Part shown: one piece after another, positions 1 through 13,700 of the stretch
Numbering within the stretch: the first letter of the stretch is position 1
How the letters are laid out: every line of letters begins with the position of its first letter
NCBI GenBank assembly: GCA_025024175.1
Contig: QCXZ01000001.1
Coordinates: forward strand, 12,152,001 to 12,216,000
Direction of reading: 5' to 3'
DNA: 64,000 nucleotides
Source: Rhyzopertha dominica
Lineage: Eukaryota > Arthropoda > Insecta > Coleoptera > Bostrichidae
Notes under the pieces: model-generated
Databases searched by the model: none
What the model was told of the DNA's origin: nothing
Seen by the model: the letters and a program-made list of their open reading frames with translations, nothing else
Program-made: the position numbers and the translations under genes

Positions 1-652
1 TTAAACTATCGCGAAAAAATAAGGCCCAACAATTTGATTCCCCAATATTCCGCAACAGCTTGAAAATGTCCTTCTCGAATCCAACGTGGATTTTCTTGCG
101 CATAATAATGCATGTTATGTTTGTTAACTCCACCATTATTAGAAAATTTTGTTTCATCTGAGAAGCAAATGTCATAAAATCCCATATTCAAATTTTGGTG
201 TTCCCGAAAAAAGTTACAAAAAGCCAGTCTTTTGGGATAATCTGTCTCCTTTAAGGCCTGAACCAATTGTAAGTGATACGGATGAAATTGATTGCCTTTA
301 ATTATTCGGTGTACTGAAGACAGACTAATACCGGTTGCTCTTGAGACTACCCTTTGACGAATATGAGGATTTTTATCAATCATTTCCAATAATCTAATTT
401 CATTGGCAGGGCCTGTTGCTGTTNTTTCTCTTGACTTTTTCGGCGGTGGCCAGTTTGTCTCTTGAAAATTGTATCGGCAGGAGTTNTTCTATTTGGAAAA
501 CATTGTCTGTATAATCGGACAGCAGCGGAAGCATTTTTCTTGCATTCACCACAAATTAAAATCATATCTGTTTTTTCATCATTTGAATACATTTTGACTT
601 TTAATAAATACAGTGACAGGGGCCATAGCGCATAGCCGACATGGATTCCCAA
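1..652 (-). pseudogene. Tc1/mariner-type transposase relic (N-terminal half)
   Basis: On the minus strand this reads as the N-terminal half of a Tc1/mariner-like transposase. A segment at about 596-395 starts MYSNDEKTDMILICGECKKN, followed in another frame (389-6) by a helix-turn-helix stretch ending in FHPYHLQLVQALKE, then the first catalytic Asp in the block ICFSDETKFSNNGGVNKHNM. The layout matches the better-preserved transposase at 51769-52838 (same CFSDE and FHPY blocks), so the two belong to one superfamily. It is broken by at least one frameshift near 385 and contains two N bases. The C-terminal half with the second and third catalytic Asp would lie left of position 1, outside the window. 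It is a dead copy. Confidence 0.85.
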
Positions 653-3600
653 CTTATTTTTAAAATAATACCATTATGTAAAATAACCACATTGGCTATG
701 AGAATGTATTTTGGGTTACATTTTTAATTTCGTCAGGGTCATTACCATTCGTGAAACATCCTGCATAGAAGCTTAAAAACTAGCCGATTTTTTAAACAGT
801 AGTCAACTTCGGTCAGTTTCCGTGATCTCTATTCTAAAAGTCGGAAAAAAGTACTCGCCCTTTACATATATAAAATGTAAGTAATATTGAGATAATAAGT
901 TAATTATACTCGACATACAGTTATGGGAAAAGTTTTCTCAACAGAATATTTTATACGCCCTACTAAATCAAGAAGATGAAGATACATAAGGCAATTTTTA
1001 TATTCAAACTAAAATTTTTAAAACAATCATTATTAGTAAAAAGAAACATATCTAGCGAAAACTATCTGCCCATAAATTAGTTATTCAGCGGCCAACAACG
1101 CCTTCTAACATTGTAACGGTTAAAATGCTTTCCCTCGATTGTTCTATTACACTTCTTGTGAATTACTATGAATCACTTACTTAAAAACTAATTATAGCTA
1201 TAAAACTTGTGACTTGACTCACCTTAAATGTAGACTGAACGAAACATTGTGCGGCCGACACAAGTGAATGCTGTTATTGTAATAATGGAACTACCGAGTG
1301 GAACGCCAGAGACGGTCATAATCTGTTTTCTTTGAGATCATCTCATCCGGATATCCGACCTAGAACGGTTCTCTTTCAACTACAGTTTCATTTTGAAACA
1401 CGAGCAAGTGTTGCTAGTTTTGAGTAATGAGGTCGCTTTGACGCAATTATGACTTATGGGTTACTCTGGTTTACATCAAAGTGCATGACCACAAGTATGA
1501 CACGTTCGATGTTATTTTAATACACCGCATTTACCTTTTTTATGTAAGGCGAAGACGTGGTGTGGCGGTCATTTGACCTTTGAAACCGTAATCCACGTAT
1601 AGATACAGGGTGATTTACTACCGCTTTGAGGAATTTTTTTGCATAAACACCTACTAGAGAAATTAACTAAAAATATTTGAAGTTCCTAAGCTTTGCGCTA
1701 GGGGTGTATTTGATATCACGTTAAAAATAAACGAAAATAAATCCAAAATTTGCAAATAACATATAGGTGAAAAAAGTTTTAGAATCTTTGTTTAATTAAT
1801 TACCTAAAAGATTCGTTACATTTTTTCTTTGATTGCCATGGTAACGACAGTACAAAGTAAAATATTGTAACCTCGAAACCTTTACATGCTATATCTTTTT
1901 AACACCCCAACCAAATTTAAAGAATTAGGACTTATTTTACAGGGACTTTCAAGCAGATTAAGATTTATCGTAATCTGTTCAAAAAATGATTTCTTTAAAT
2001 AGCAGTAAATGGCCTCATTCGAAAAATGTACTTTTCACGATTTCCCAAGATTTACAATATTTGTTTTGTTGCTGTTGTTTTATAGGCTATTATGAATGGA
2101 GGGTGGTGAAAATTCCAAGCGGGTGTTACTTTTAGTTTTGAAATTATTGCCAAAATCGTACACACACAAGACAAAATAAAAAGAGGGATATTCTCCTTGA
2201 TTTCTGAAGAAAAATTAAACAGGCCAACACACTTCTTTTGAATTTGTTTTGTTCACTATCGTTTAATAAAAACTGTGGTAAAAACCTGAGCTTTTCTAGT
2301 TTTTAAGTTATTTTCACAACACGAATTACGAATTAGTAGTTTTCTCCTCTGTTTCTGAAAAAACTAAATAGGGCGATATAGAATATGTTTAATTTAAAAT
2401 AATAGTCGATACAAAAAAGAAGTCTGCAGTCTAATAACTGTTAAACAGTTAATAATAAATACAATTTACAAATTCAGAACAGATGCAGTTATACCCATGT
2501 AAGATCTATTTTCAAGTAATTGTCGCCTTTGTAATAGAGGCAGTGGCGAAGTAATTAATTTTTATGACAACATTTATTTCTGATAGCGTTGATATTAATT
2601 TAAATAATGGTGACAATTCACTATAATAACTAATATTACCATATTAATAAGAAGCAGGTGAGAAATACGTATTATTTAATAAATATAGGTAGTCATGTGA
2701 ATAAAGAAAATACGAAAACAGATTATTTAAATTCAAAAAAAGGTAACTCATGAATACTTATATAATGTAGGTAATTTTTTGCCGCACGAAGGAAATGGGC
2801 GGGGTATTCATCATGCTAAAACACGTATTATTACTTGTTGGATAAATTAGGAAGTTAGTTTCTCGATTATGTGTTGGTATTTATAGTATTTTGGCAATAA
2901 CTTCAAAACGAAACAACTACCAACCTCAGGTTTTTACCACAGTTCCTCTTAAATAATACCCTCCGATACAAAGTGAAAAAACTGTGTCGTCCCACGATTT
3001 GTGTAGTTTATCTTCATAAGAGTACGAATGTAAAATGTACTATTTTGGCAATAACATCAAAACGAAGAATGACACTCTCCTTGGAATTTTAACATTTTCT
3101 TAAATAACAACCTAAAAAACGAAATTAATCAAATTATACCGCTCTATTAAATGTTTTTGAGAAATCCAGGAAAATATGACTTTTAATCTTAACCCCCTCC
3201 CCTGAAATTTCTTCTAAAATGAGTTCTAAATCGTTAAATTTGGTTAAGGCGTTTAAAAGATGTAGCATATCTAGAAGTTTACAGTTAGTTTGCTTTGTAG
3301 TGTTGTTACCATGGTTTCTAGAGAATAAAATTTTGTTAAAAGATTTTTAGGTAACACTTCTCTGCAATGAAACTCTCCTTCAAATAAAAATATTGTGAAT
3401 ATGAAGATTTTAACCGCCTGAATGTATATCTGCTTTCCATTCTTTGCTATCACGTATGTATTATTATATTTTTCATGTCAAAATTAAGTATATAAGTTGT
3501 TTCGGTTTTTACATTATTAACGCTACTTGAATTCATTTAAATCGTATCTGTACAGCTCCAACCGATTTGAACTGATAGAAAAATCAAGTAAGCTTTCAAA

Positions 3601-4865
3601 TTACATTTTAAACAAATACGTTAGCTTGCGGAGTAATCGCAGTCACTTCAAGGCGCTAATTACGTCAAAAAATTAGTAATAGTGACTGTTTCTGTTTAAA
3701 ACAAATATTCACAATTCTCGTGGAACATTTGTTGATGATGTTTTTAAAATTGTGCTATTGTGTTAAAAATTAACATTTTTTTTCAGGACACAAGTTAGTT
3801 CCTTAATACGTTTCTAACTTGTTATAATTTCTATCCATACAATAAAAGAGGCAGAGCATTGATAACAACAATCCATCGGTACTACAAATCTTTATATTAG
3901 TTAAGTTACAATGGAGGGGCAGTAGTTTTGGGATTAAAAATATTATAAACGAATTATATCCTTAGTTTCTATAGCCATGAAACCTTGTGAGAATTAATTA
4001 ATAATGGGTAACCTGGGCGGGAAATTACACTTATCGTTGATTTTGTTGCCTAATAACGTTGCGCAGCAAACAATAGCGAATAATTGTGTTATTTTGTAGT
4101 TTTTGCGCTTTTGTTTTAAATGTTTGGCATTGAATGTAATAGCTTGTTAACGTAATACGTCAGCAGGGCATTGATTTTTTTGCAAACGGTATAAAATATA
4201 AAACAATGAATCAAAACTACATGCACGACGAAGTAATAGGACTAAAACAAATATGCCTCATATTGTAATAAAATGGTAACATAAAGGCAACATGTTAGCG
4301 ACTGATGTTTCATTATCATCTCAATTGACAGGTATATCAAATAAATGTCGAAGTAAATACTAGGTTTCAATCTTTATGCAATTGACTGCTTTAGACAATG
4401 ATAAATAGTTTTTTTCGAAATATAATAAGCTTCTTGTTTATTTAGCATAGTCGATGATGCTTTTATATAGGTTAAGTATTGAACTTTAAATGGGTTTTTA
4501 AATTTTACATCTTGTATTGCCACTGTACTGCTTAATGCTTACACTAAAGTTTTTGTTATAATAACCATACTGATTTTCCGCAATGCTACCTTTTAGATAA
4601 ATAAATTTTCTGTATACGATATTATACCAGTAAGATCTTTACACGAGTATAAACTTTTATTATGCGAGAAGTCGTATCCACAGCGAGTTATAGTGAGAAA
4701 GTGGTGAAACGGCAGACGGCTGTTGCATGTTGCATTTTATGCAAAATTAATATTTCCCATGAGGACATTAAACTGCGATATAGTTGCATAAAATAAATAC
4801 AAAAGTATCCGCTCAAAATAATAAGAAACAGTAATTGGTAATATTTAGAGTATATTTACCATTCC
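653..4865. other. AT-rich upstream intergenic DNA, no recognised gene
   Basis: About 4.2 kb of AT-rich sequence in which I see no convincing exon, RNA gene or intact element. The only structured point is an isolated TACAGGGTGATTTACTACCG at 1604-1623, which resembles the CAGGGTG termini of the mariner-like elements elsewhere in the window; no partner end was found. Short open frames here have no domain or codon pattern. Confidence 0.4.
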
Positions 4866-4868
4866 TTA

Positions 4869-4909
<41 letters not shown>
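4866..4909. repeat. (ATT)n microsatellite
   Basis: A run of about 14 near-perfect ATT/TTA units. It has no recognisable mobile element directly attached. Confidence 0.95.
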
Positions 4910-5475
4910 GAGAGAAATGTAGTATATACGGGTATGGGTCCGCCTTATGCTTTTCATTTTATATACACTAGATAGGTACTGTTGTAAATCGCAAGTATAT
5001 CTACTTCCTGTATGATCTTTATCAATAAAACTAGACAAGACAAGAATACTAGACAAGAAAAGAATTTTCTTTGCAATTATTTGTAAAATGTATGAAAGCC
5101 TTGAAATTATTTAACTGTTATATTTTATACAATGCATTAGCAAAAATAAATAGAAATGACTTTTTATCGGAGTTCAGCGTTTTTTTGGCCTTGGGCTATT
5201 ATTTTTTTATCATCCAGTTTCCGATCTTCTGTTGTTCTATTTCGCTTTTTGCGGCTTTAATTGCTTCATCTACAACAAGTGCAAAATGCAACCCTGTCTT
5301 ACCCCTTTAGTAGTCTCGAATTTGGTTGATTTTTCATATTTTACTTTCACAAAATTCAACGTTTGTCTATGTAGAGCTCTAATTCAATTAATTTTTTTCT
5401 ATCCTTCTTTTTTCTAAAGTTTTCTAGATGTATTTTCTTTCTATTCTATGTTCATAAAACAGAGGTGTAACTCGC

Positions 5476-6110
5476 CATGCTCTTTGATTGTTCTTTCTAC
5501 AATATAATCTGTCTTAATAGGAAAATTTAATCTGTTATCCCTCTGTTTGCTCTAAAGCCTTGTTGCGAATCCTTTAGTGTTTTCCAGCCGTTCCTTTAAT
5601 CTTTTTGCTAATACTCTCGCGTACAGTTTTCCAACCGTGCTTAATAGAGTAATTCCTCTGTAGTTCTTACAGTTCTTAGTATCTCCAATTTTGTGTATTG
5701 GGGTTATTATACCCAACTGCCAATCTATCGGTGCTTCCCCAGTTCAATATTTTGTTCATGATTGTTTTTAAAATTTCTATTATTTCTTTGCCGCCTGCCT
5801 TTAACATATCCACAGTTATCTGATCTGCACCTGGTGCTTTACCTGTTTTTGTTCTTGAAATGGCTTTCTCAATTTCTACAGCAGTTATATCTCCTTCATG
5901 TGGCCGGTGTTCATCTTCTGCTTTGTTTCTCTTGGTTGTCGTTATTTATTATTGATGCATCCATTCCCTTCAACAGCTGCATGAAATACAGTCTCCATCT
6001 CTCCATAACTAGGTTGTCATTTGTCAGTAGTTCACCTTTATCGTCTTTGATTTTCATAAGTGTAAGGACTTTGTTTCTTCTAATTCAGTAAAAACGGCTA
6101 CAATAGGCCC
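5476..6110 (-). pseudogene. Non-LTR (LINE) reverse transcriptase relic
   Basis: Minus-strand translation gives the N-terminal part of a non-LTR retrotransposon RT. Around 5905-5815 it reads ITAVEIEKAISRTKTGKAPG followed by ADQITVDMLKAGGKE, the classic LINE GKAPG-D motif. Near 5690-5590 it reads NCKNYRGITLLSTVGKLYAR, then VLAKRLKERLENTKG and, in a shifted frame, a QQGFRANRGITD-like motif. Several frameshifts and stops break it, and the catalytic YxDD block was not found, so it is a 5'- and 3'-truncated dead copy. The clade (RTE, CR1/L2 or I-like) cannot be decided by eye. Confidence 0.8.
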
Positions 6111-7487
6111 ATATGAGGAGCTCGTTACAAATAATAATATAGAGCTTGTTTTTGTACTTTTTCCTACTTACAGAAGAATGCCAGAGCAATGGCAGACTTT
6201 GTATTTATTTAGTTCTATTTTTCGCTACCATGCATACATTTATCGTTATATATTCTGGCCTTTAAATACCTAGACCGCAATATTTTCCTCTATTGAGAAC
6301 TTTAATTTATTGCACCNCCTAAATCTTTCAAATTGATGATTACAAATTTAACAAATACTACACACTAGACCTAGATTGTAGACAACATAGCACCACACCC
6401 CTTTGCTATTTATTTACACACAAATTAAAACATATATTCTGCACTTTCGCAGGAAAGCGTCATTTGAGAGTGGTCGGTAAGATTGTTCGTTTAAAACACT
6501 TTATCTTGAGGTACGTGTTTATTGGTTTGCCAATGGATGTCGCCATTGAGACTATTTGGCTGACACTTTTGGCGTTTGTGGTTGACGTACATTAAATGCA
6601 AGGCTTAAATTCATTAAAAATGTTATGACAGTCAAAGAGTTTACTGAATAATAAAAATTTATTTCATTTATACTGAGATTATTACTAATATATACGTTAA
6701 CGACCCTGCGACGTTGAATACACCCGTTCTCGTTCTTGGAGTAAAATTTCTAGCTATAAAATATTAAATCTACACTTTAAAAGCTTAGCATGACACAAAA
6801 ACTAAGTTAAATTAAAAAAATGACGCTAATCCTCTTAATGTTTTTGTGTCACATAATCCACGACCGTTTTTTAGTTTTAGTGGTGCAAAAATATGTTTTC
6901 CTTATTAACAAATGATTCACGATTTCTTGACGTATATGCCACAACTTGCACTTGAGAAGTATTCAGTTTTAATTTTTGCTTACTATCAGCTACCCTTTCG
7001 ATTTTGTTGAAACAAATGCATATCATATATATGAACTATAAGCATTTAACAGTTAAATTTCGATAGCGGAGACTGAAATTTCAATATTAAAAATATTTAA
7101 ACCTAACATATTTTTTTTCTCCACCACTGATAGTTCTAATTTTTTTATAACTTTCCTCTGTGATATGCTTAAAAAAATCTAAACGCTAAAGAGAAACAAA
7201 AATTTTCAAATAATTTTTTTTCTTCCCTATCTAAGATTTTACCTGTCAATATCTAGCGTTAGTGCCAACATATGCCAACAATCTTCGTCTACAAAGAAAG
7301 TTTTCTCAAGATAAATCATACACAGGCAGCTTGATGTATTTTGAAAAAAAATAAGAAATCAACGAAATCTAACAAAAAAACATTTGGGTTGTGGTTTACC
7401 TCTAATAATTTTATATAATAATAGTAATAGGTTTGTATAACACTTAACTATTTTGTATTGTTTAGCAAAGGAAAACAATAATGCGTG
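6111..7487. other. eys: 5' flank of eys, no recognised elements
   Basis: AT-rich sequence before the first coding exon. A pyrimidine-rich stretch ending in an AG at 7464-7465 could be a 3' splice site of a non-coding 5' exon, because the first in-frame ATG lies only 23 bases downstream and an in-frame TAA (7479-7481) immediately precedes it. No TATA box or first exon could be fixed. Confidence 0.3.
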
Positions 7488-7779
7488 ATGCCGCCTTTCG
7501 GTAACGTCGGCCCTTCGAGCTGGCTGGTACTACCTTTGATCGTCGGTCAGATTTTGCAAGGGGTGTTGTGTGGCTTTGCGTGTCTGAGCAACCCTTGTGT
7601 ACACGGCGTTTGCCTTGACGATCTTAACACAACCTACTCCTGCTACTGCATAGATGGATTTACTGGAGTGCAGTGCCAGACCAACTGGGACGAATGTTGG
7701 TCATCTCCTTGTCAGAATGGAGGTGTCTGCATTGATGGGATAGCATCGTTTAATTGTTCGTGCGCTCCTGGATTTGTAG
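7488..7779 (+). CDS. eys: eys exon 1: signal peptide, EGF1, EGF2
   Basis: Starts at ATG 7488, the first Met in frame after TAA at 7479. The hydrophobic run [18 protein letters not shown] is a signal peptide. EGF1 begins [11 protein letters not shown] and EGF2 begins [12 protein letters not shown]. Both carry the C-x-S-x-P-C O-glucosylation motif. The donor is GTAATG at 7780, phase 1. The open frame that runs past 7779 is intron read-through. Confidence 0.88.
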
Positions 7780-10700
7780 GTAATGTAATAAACTTCGATA
7801 ATTGTAGGAAAATAGAATGGCCAAAAATTAGTCTGCAGAACTTTTCCAGCGTATTGTTTGATGTCTCAGACGATGACCTGAGTAGTGCGTGAGGCTCTTA
7901 GAACCTGAAAATGATCTGATTTGCGGCTAATTTTATATAATATAATTATAAGATCAAACGAACTTACCTAAGTGATGTTCGATCTTAATTATATGTTGCA
8001 CTTCGCCCGAGATGATTATGACTGTAGTACACCCATTTCTGTACTGATATCACAGTATTTAAAGCATTCAAATTTCCCGCACTTCATAACCTGCCGCCAT
8101 GACTACCAACCTCTACATCACTCGCTCTTACGGCGCAACCTGGATGATCAGGGTGTTGAGCCTTGGGTTGGGGGGGTTTGATCATCTCGGGCGAAGTGCA
8201 ACATATAATTAAGATCGAACATCACTTAGGTAAGTTCGTTTGATCTTATAATTATATATGCACTTCGCCCTCAATGATTATAACTGTAGATGTTTAAAGG
8301 GTTGCGGCGTTCTGGTTTACTTAACATGTTATTTATAAAATATTTAAGCAAAACCTTATTAAGCAAGAATAACATAATGAAGGAACTTAATCTATAATTC
8401 AATCGTATAAAAAGAAACAGAAAAACTTAGCGTTAACGAACATGCCTTTTCTTACACAATAAAGGTCTATTATAAAATGAAGCAAATGTATTTGATAGGA
8501 TAATATTTTCTCGCAAAGATCGCTGTCTCTTGAAAACACTGACAAAAAATTATAAGCCTGACGTTTCGATTACACCTGTAATCTTTGTCAAACACGACGA
8601 ATCTCAAAATTTGCTGAAAGCATTTACCCTCGTAAATGTATTTGATCTTTGTTACCCACCTGCATAATTCCTAATGACGTCCCAACTTACACCTTTTCTA
8701 CTTGCTATCGACGTCGAAGCATGAGGTGTGCTATAAGCAGAAAGGATTGAAGTATTTACTCCACTCTCCGCTAAAACAACTTTTATCCATCTACTTACAG
8801 TAGTAGTGGTCACTACTTTAATAAGTTTTTTATAGCACAAAAATAATTTACTTATATTTGAAGCTCGTAAATGTTTCCTTTTTGCCAAATAAACCTGAAG
8901 GTTATTTTCATAGAACGGAATAACAAAAAACAGGTTTATTACAATTTTTCTCGATGTTTTGATCCTCTTGGAAAATGTCATAAATATTTATTAATGATAA
9001 AGTTTATATCCTATAACCAGCAATTAATGCTAAGGAAACCACTATTTTTTTTGTTAGTTTTTCTAACGATAAATCACAATTTGGGTAAAATTTGGAAAAA
9101 TAATCTAAGACAACACTTGCATTCCAAGTTGATTTGCACCTGGCTTTACTAGGTTTCAAATTAATGTTGTACTCTTTTAACAATCTCTTAATTCGAAAGT
9201 CCGAAGATATTTCAGGTGTTGAAATTAAAGACAAAGCAGACCTTGCAGAATTTATCGTGCCAAATGAAGCACCGTCTGCAAACAATCTATTTAAAAAATT
9301 TCGTATATTTTTTGACACATACGCGCATCAGTGCACAGAAAAGAGTGATGTAGAGGTTGGTAGTCATGGCGGCAGGTTATGAAGTGCGGGAAATTTGAAT
9401 GCTTTAAATACTGTGATGTCAGTACAGAAATGGGTGTACTACAGTTATTATCATTGAGGGCGAAGTGCATATATAATATAATGTCGCGTTCATTTAACTC
9501 CTCACATGTAGTTACTTACCTACTTCAGTAGCATAAAGATTTATCCGTCTCCCAGATAATAATATAACGGTAGCGATTGCGATAGCGGCCTATCCATCGT
9601 TCAAGAAAAATTTTATTTGATCAACTCTACATTCCGCTCAAAATAAGATGTTCCGACGTTGTACGAATACATCTTTTTCCTAACATTGAGGGTAATATGG
9701 TCCAAAGGTTAAGTTTTGCACATGATAACGATGATGTGGTGATAATCAATAGCTTTGTAGTTTTAAATGTTTTCTATCTCAAGTGAGTTTATTTTTATTG
9801 TCTGTTTGTTGAATAGGTTAATTTATTACTCTTATTATACTGTTTCTCGAGATACGCTTGAAATCCTTGCCACACTTCTTTAGCTAATTTCCTCGCTCTT
9901 ACTTACCAACAATCCACGATTAACATGATCGCACAAATTTAAAAAATATCACGAAATATATTTTGTGTCCCGGCATTCCTCTTTCCTAATACTTTTGTTG
10001 GACCGCACATGCATTTGCATTGCAGTAACCGATCGGTAAATTCTGTTATTTTAACAAATAGAAAGATAATCCTTGTGCAGGGCTTCTATAAATGATCCAT
10101 GCAACGCGGGCGGCGTTAAATTCTGAAGTATTTGTGCCGCCTTTTTATAACTGCTGCCAGGCTACAATATTCACGGCGATAGTACTGAAGGTTGCAGACC
10201 AATGTCACACCACAGCTCCGAAATGTGAGCTTTCTGCAACCTTAAAGTTGATTATGCCACAAAACACTACAGAATATGTTGATAATACACACTCCCAGGC
10301 GTTCTCTCATATGAAAATATATACTTAATTCAAAAATCAACAGATGACAAGAATACGATACTTAAAACTGGGACTAATACGACACTGTGGATTCTGAAAA
10401 AACTAACGGGCATAGTAACAAGGAAAGTTGGGAGAAAGCCCGGAGAAACAAGCAGAATAAAATAACAAAGCTCGTTTGACAATCGACATAAGTGACAATT
10501 GAGTTTTTTGCAGCGCCACTACCACAAAACATACTGTTGCACAGCGACGTACGTTCACGAAGGCAAAAACCATTATGGCTTGTTGACCCATTTTTTTATG
10601 AACGCCAGTTACACATTTATTACTGTACTGTTGTCAAGGGTAACTGCCAGTAAAAAGTAACCGAACTGGAAAAATAGTCGATTAGTATGTCAGTTGCGAT

Positions 10701-13700
10701 GCGTGATAAATTTTTTAATTGATTTTGACGGATTTTCTGATGAAGAAAATGTTATAGTTTTATAACAGAAAAGTTTGGGTACTTTTTTTCCTGTGGTCTT
10801 CGTATTTGACTCAGCCGTGCACAAAACCTTGGGTTTCAGCCTCTTAAGAAAAATCGTGCCGGCCTCGATTGTCCACGACATTACACATTGGGTCTGTATC
10901 CAGAGCTTGTGGTTTAGAATCCCACCAAAGGACATATGGGTGTTTGTGGGTATCCTTTATATGCATGTATTTATGTAATTTNCAAATAAATAATAAGAAA
11001 CATTATGAGCTGGCTAATTGTCATAGAGAAAAAAGAAATCACANATACTCCTTGTGTATGTTTTTTTAAACATCGCATTGTTTCTAAGCAGAGAATTTAC
11101 TGATGAAGTTTTGCAGACTAATTTGGGGATTTCATGACACTGGATACAATTTGTTAGCACCTTACCTTATTGTTTTAATAAGTTGGACAAAAAGCGGGTG
11201 TTCCCAGCATACTGGTGGTGAATGTTGATCCTGAAATGTATGATTGTGATTTATTATTTTTTTATGTAGTAGACACAATCGAAAACAGGTTTAAATACTT
11301 CGGAACAGGTCACTCAGATCACTGTAAATACGTGTTGTAGCATAAAATGCATTAGGTACCGTATTTTTATATTAATCTAAAGAAGTCAGTGATCCTTAAT
11401 GCTAACTTGACAGTCACAGAAAGTATAAGTTTGTAATTTCTGACTTTGCAATGAGTAAGGTTTGATAAATTTAATTTGTCCTAATACATTCTCATTTTAT
11501 TTATCAATTTATGCAGTTACTTCAACTTATTTCTCTTAGTTTTATGATCGTACAAAATATCGCAGCACGGAGCACTGATGCATTAATCAATTACCTAATA
11601 AAAACAATAGGTCAGTGTTTGGTTTGAAGGCTTGCGTGGTTGTTGTCGATGACATGTTGTTTTCCGGACTGGTTCCCACGTTGCTTGTTTGGTCTTGACG
11701 TTTGGACACTCATGTTGGTGTCGTCCTCAGAAATGACTCAGAACTACTTGTTGTTGCCATTACTTGAATTCAGTAGTCGCGGTTGAATTGATTATGCACT
11801 TTGCTTTAACGTTTTAATCCATAAATATCGAGCCTTCTCAGAATATAAGAAACTTTCCTATACAACAACTAAAGATGCTGATGGACTGAACACAAAGAAA
11901 GGCGAAATATTAAAATTGGACAGGAAGAAATTGAAGTTGCGCAGAAAAAAAATTAAATAAAAATGAAAATGAAGGACAAGGACAAGGAAGAGGCCTTGGC
12001 CTTGGCCATCTGCATTTCAGCGTTGTGGCGTTCGGATTATACAATTCACTTGCGACTGGAAACATAACTGACTCCATGCGAGAAGTTCTAAACTAGAAAA
12101 TCTGTTTGTTGCACCTGTATGTACACTATTGTAATAGTTTTAAGAACATCAAACCAATTTGTTGAAGGTATTCAAAAAGTTAACTACAAACTTAAAGCTC
12201 GCCCCAAAGAAGTGCAGCTCATTGCGATAGCAACTTAGGAGTTTTATGGGTCTTTGGTTATATTATAGGAGGTTTATACATTCGCTGATATCGCAAGGCT
12301 ATTTCAGAAAGTCACAAAACAATAAGATTTTTTATAAGATTAAGCATGTCACAGGTCTTTTGAAACTACTAAAAAAGCTGATTTTGAGCCCGGTAGCAGT
12401 TTTTTTAATCGAGTAACGAAGGGCTCGGACGACCCTGTAATAGTAGCAGAATGTATAGGAGAACGACATTGCGTATTTCAGCAAAATTATTGTGAACTTT
12501 TGGTAGTTGTCAATAAAGACATGGGTGAGTTGACCAGATTCGAAAGTTACACCAGTTGAAGACGAGTACAGAGGCGGACTTCATGATGGCGATTTAATAT
12601 TTATTACAGAATTACAATATCGTCGACATGCCTATGGGTGTAGTTATAGTTAAACACCCTCGGTTCCGACAATACAGTTCCTTCGCTGTATCACATATCA
12701 CCTATATAATACAAAACAACGTATTTATCTGCTGTTTTGGTATTTGAACTTCACTTTTTGTCAGCAGACGTTTTAAATTGAGGATAAAACATTTGCCTGT
12801 TAAAATAATGTGAATGCTTTACAGCTTATCATTGCAATATTTCAGTTTTTCGCTCCTGTTTATTACCTACCTTTTATCGTAGGCATGACATGAGTAAACT
12901 GTATTACTTTTCTCTCAATTTCCTGTATATTTTAAGTAAACCTGTAGCTATTTTCTTACATTAAGGTCCAGCTACGGATAGGCGGATTAACTTTAATCCA
13001 TCAGTGTTAAATTGATGTATGCCACGGGCAACACCAAAAANAGAGCGCTTAGAATTCAGCATTAAAGTTAATCCGCGTTTCTGCAACCGGACCTAAATAA
13101 TGAACTGCTGTAGTTTCAACTTACGATTACTGGTATAGCATGCTCAATAAATTCGTAAATTTTATACATATCTAAATTCCTACATACGTTTGTTGATTAC
13201 AGGTGATTTATGTGAAGAAGATTTTAACGAATGTGACAGTAATCCTTGTCTAAATAATGGCACTTGCTTGGATGCCACAAATGGTTATACTTGCACATGC
13301 TTGCCAGGATATTCCGGCACACATTGCGAAATAGATGAGGCAGTTTGTAATATAACTAATGAAACTAGATGCTCTAATGGAGGAATATGTGTGGAAGGTC
13401 CAGGGATCACATTTACATGCAAATGTCAGCCAGGTATGTCAGTTGCAGTCCTTTAAATGTTAAGTTTCTTACAGAAGGTTATATAGAAGATCCTTTATTT
13501 AATTAAAATATTAATTTAAGACCAAACGTCTTTAATATAAAACTCACATATTCTTTTGCTGTTTGAATTACGCGTGGAATTTTAGGTTGGCTTGGTACAG
13601 GGTAAAACAATTTAAAAGAAATTTACAGACAGAAGGTGGACAATCCCTTCCTAATGCATAGGTACAATGCAGGAAAGATAAGACTACTGTTCGTACCTAC

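Noticed and set aside
5071..5417. Small plus-strand ORFs of 60-80 codons
   Set aside because: Hydrophobic low-complexity frames in AT-rich DNA, adjacent to a LINE relic; no homology recognised.
7780..7892. Continuation of the eys exon 1 open frame to a stop at 7892
   Set aside because: A consensus donor at 7780 joins in frame to exon 2 and completes EGF2; the tail beyond has no EGF cysteines.
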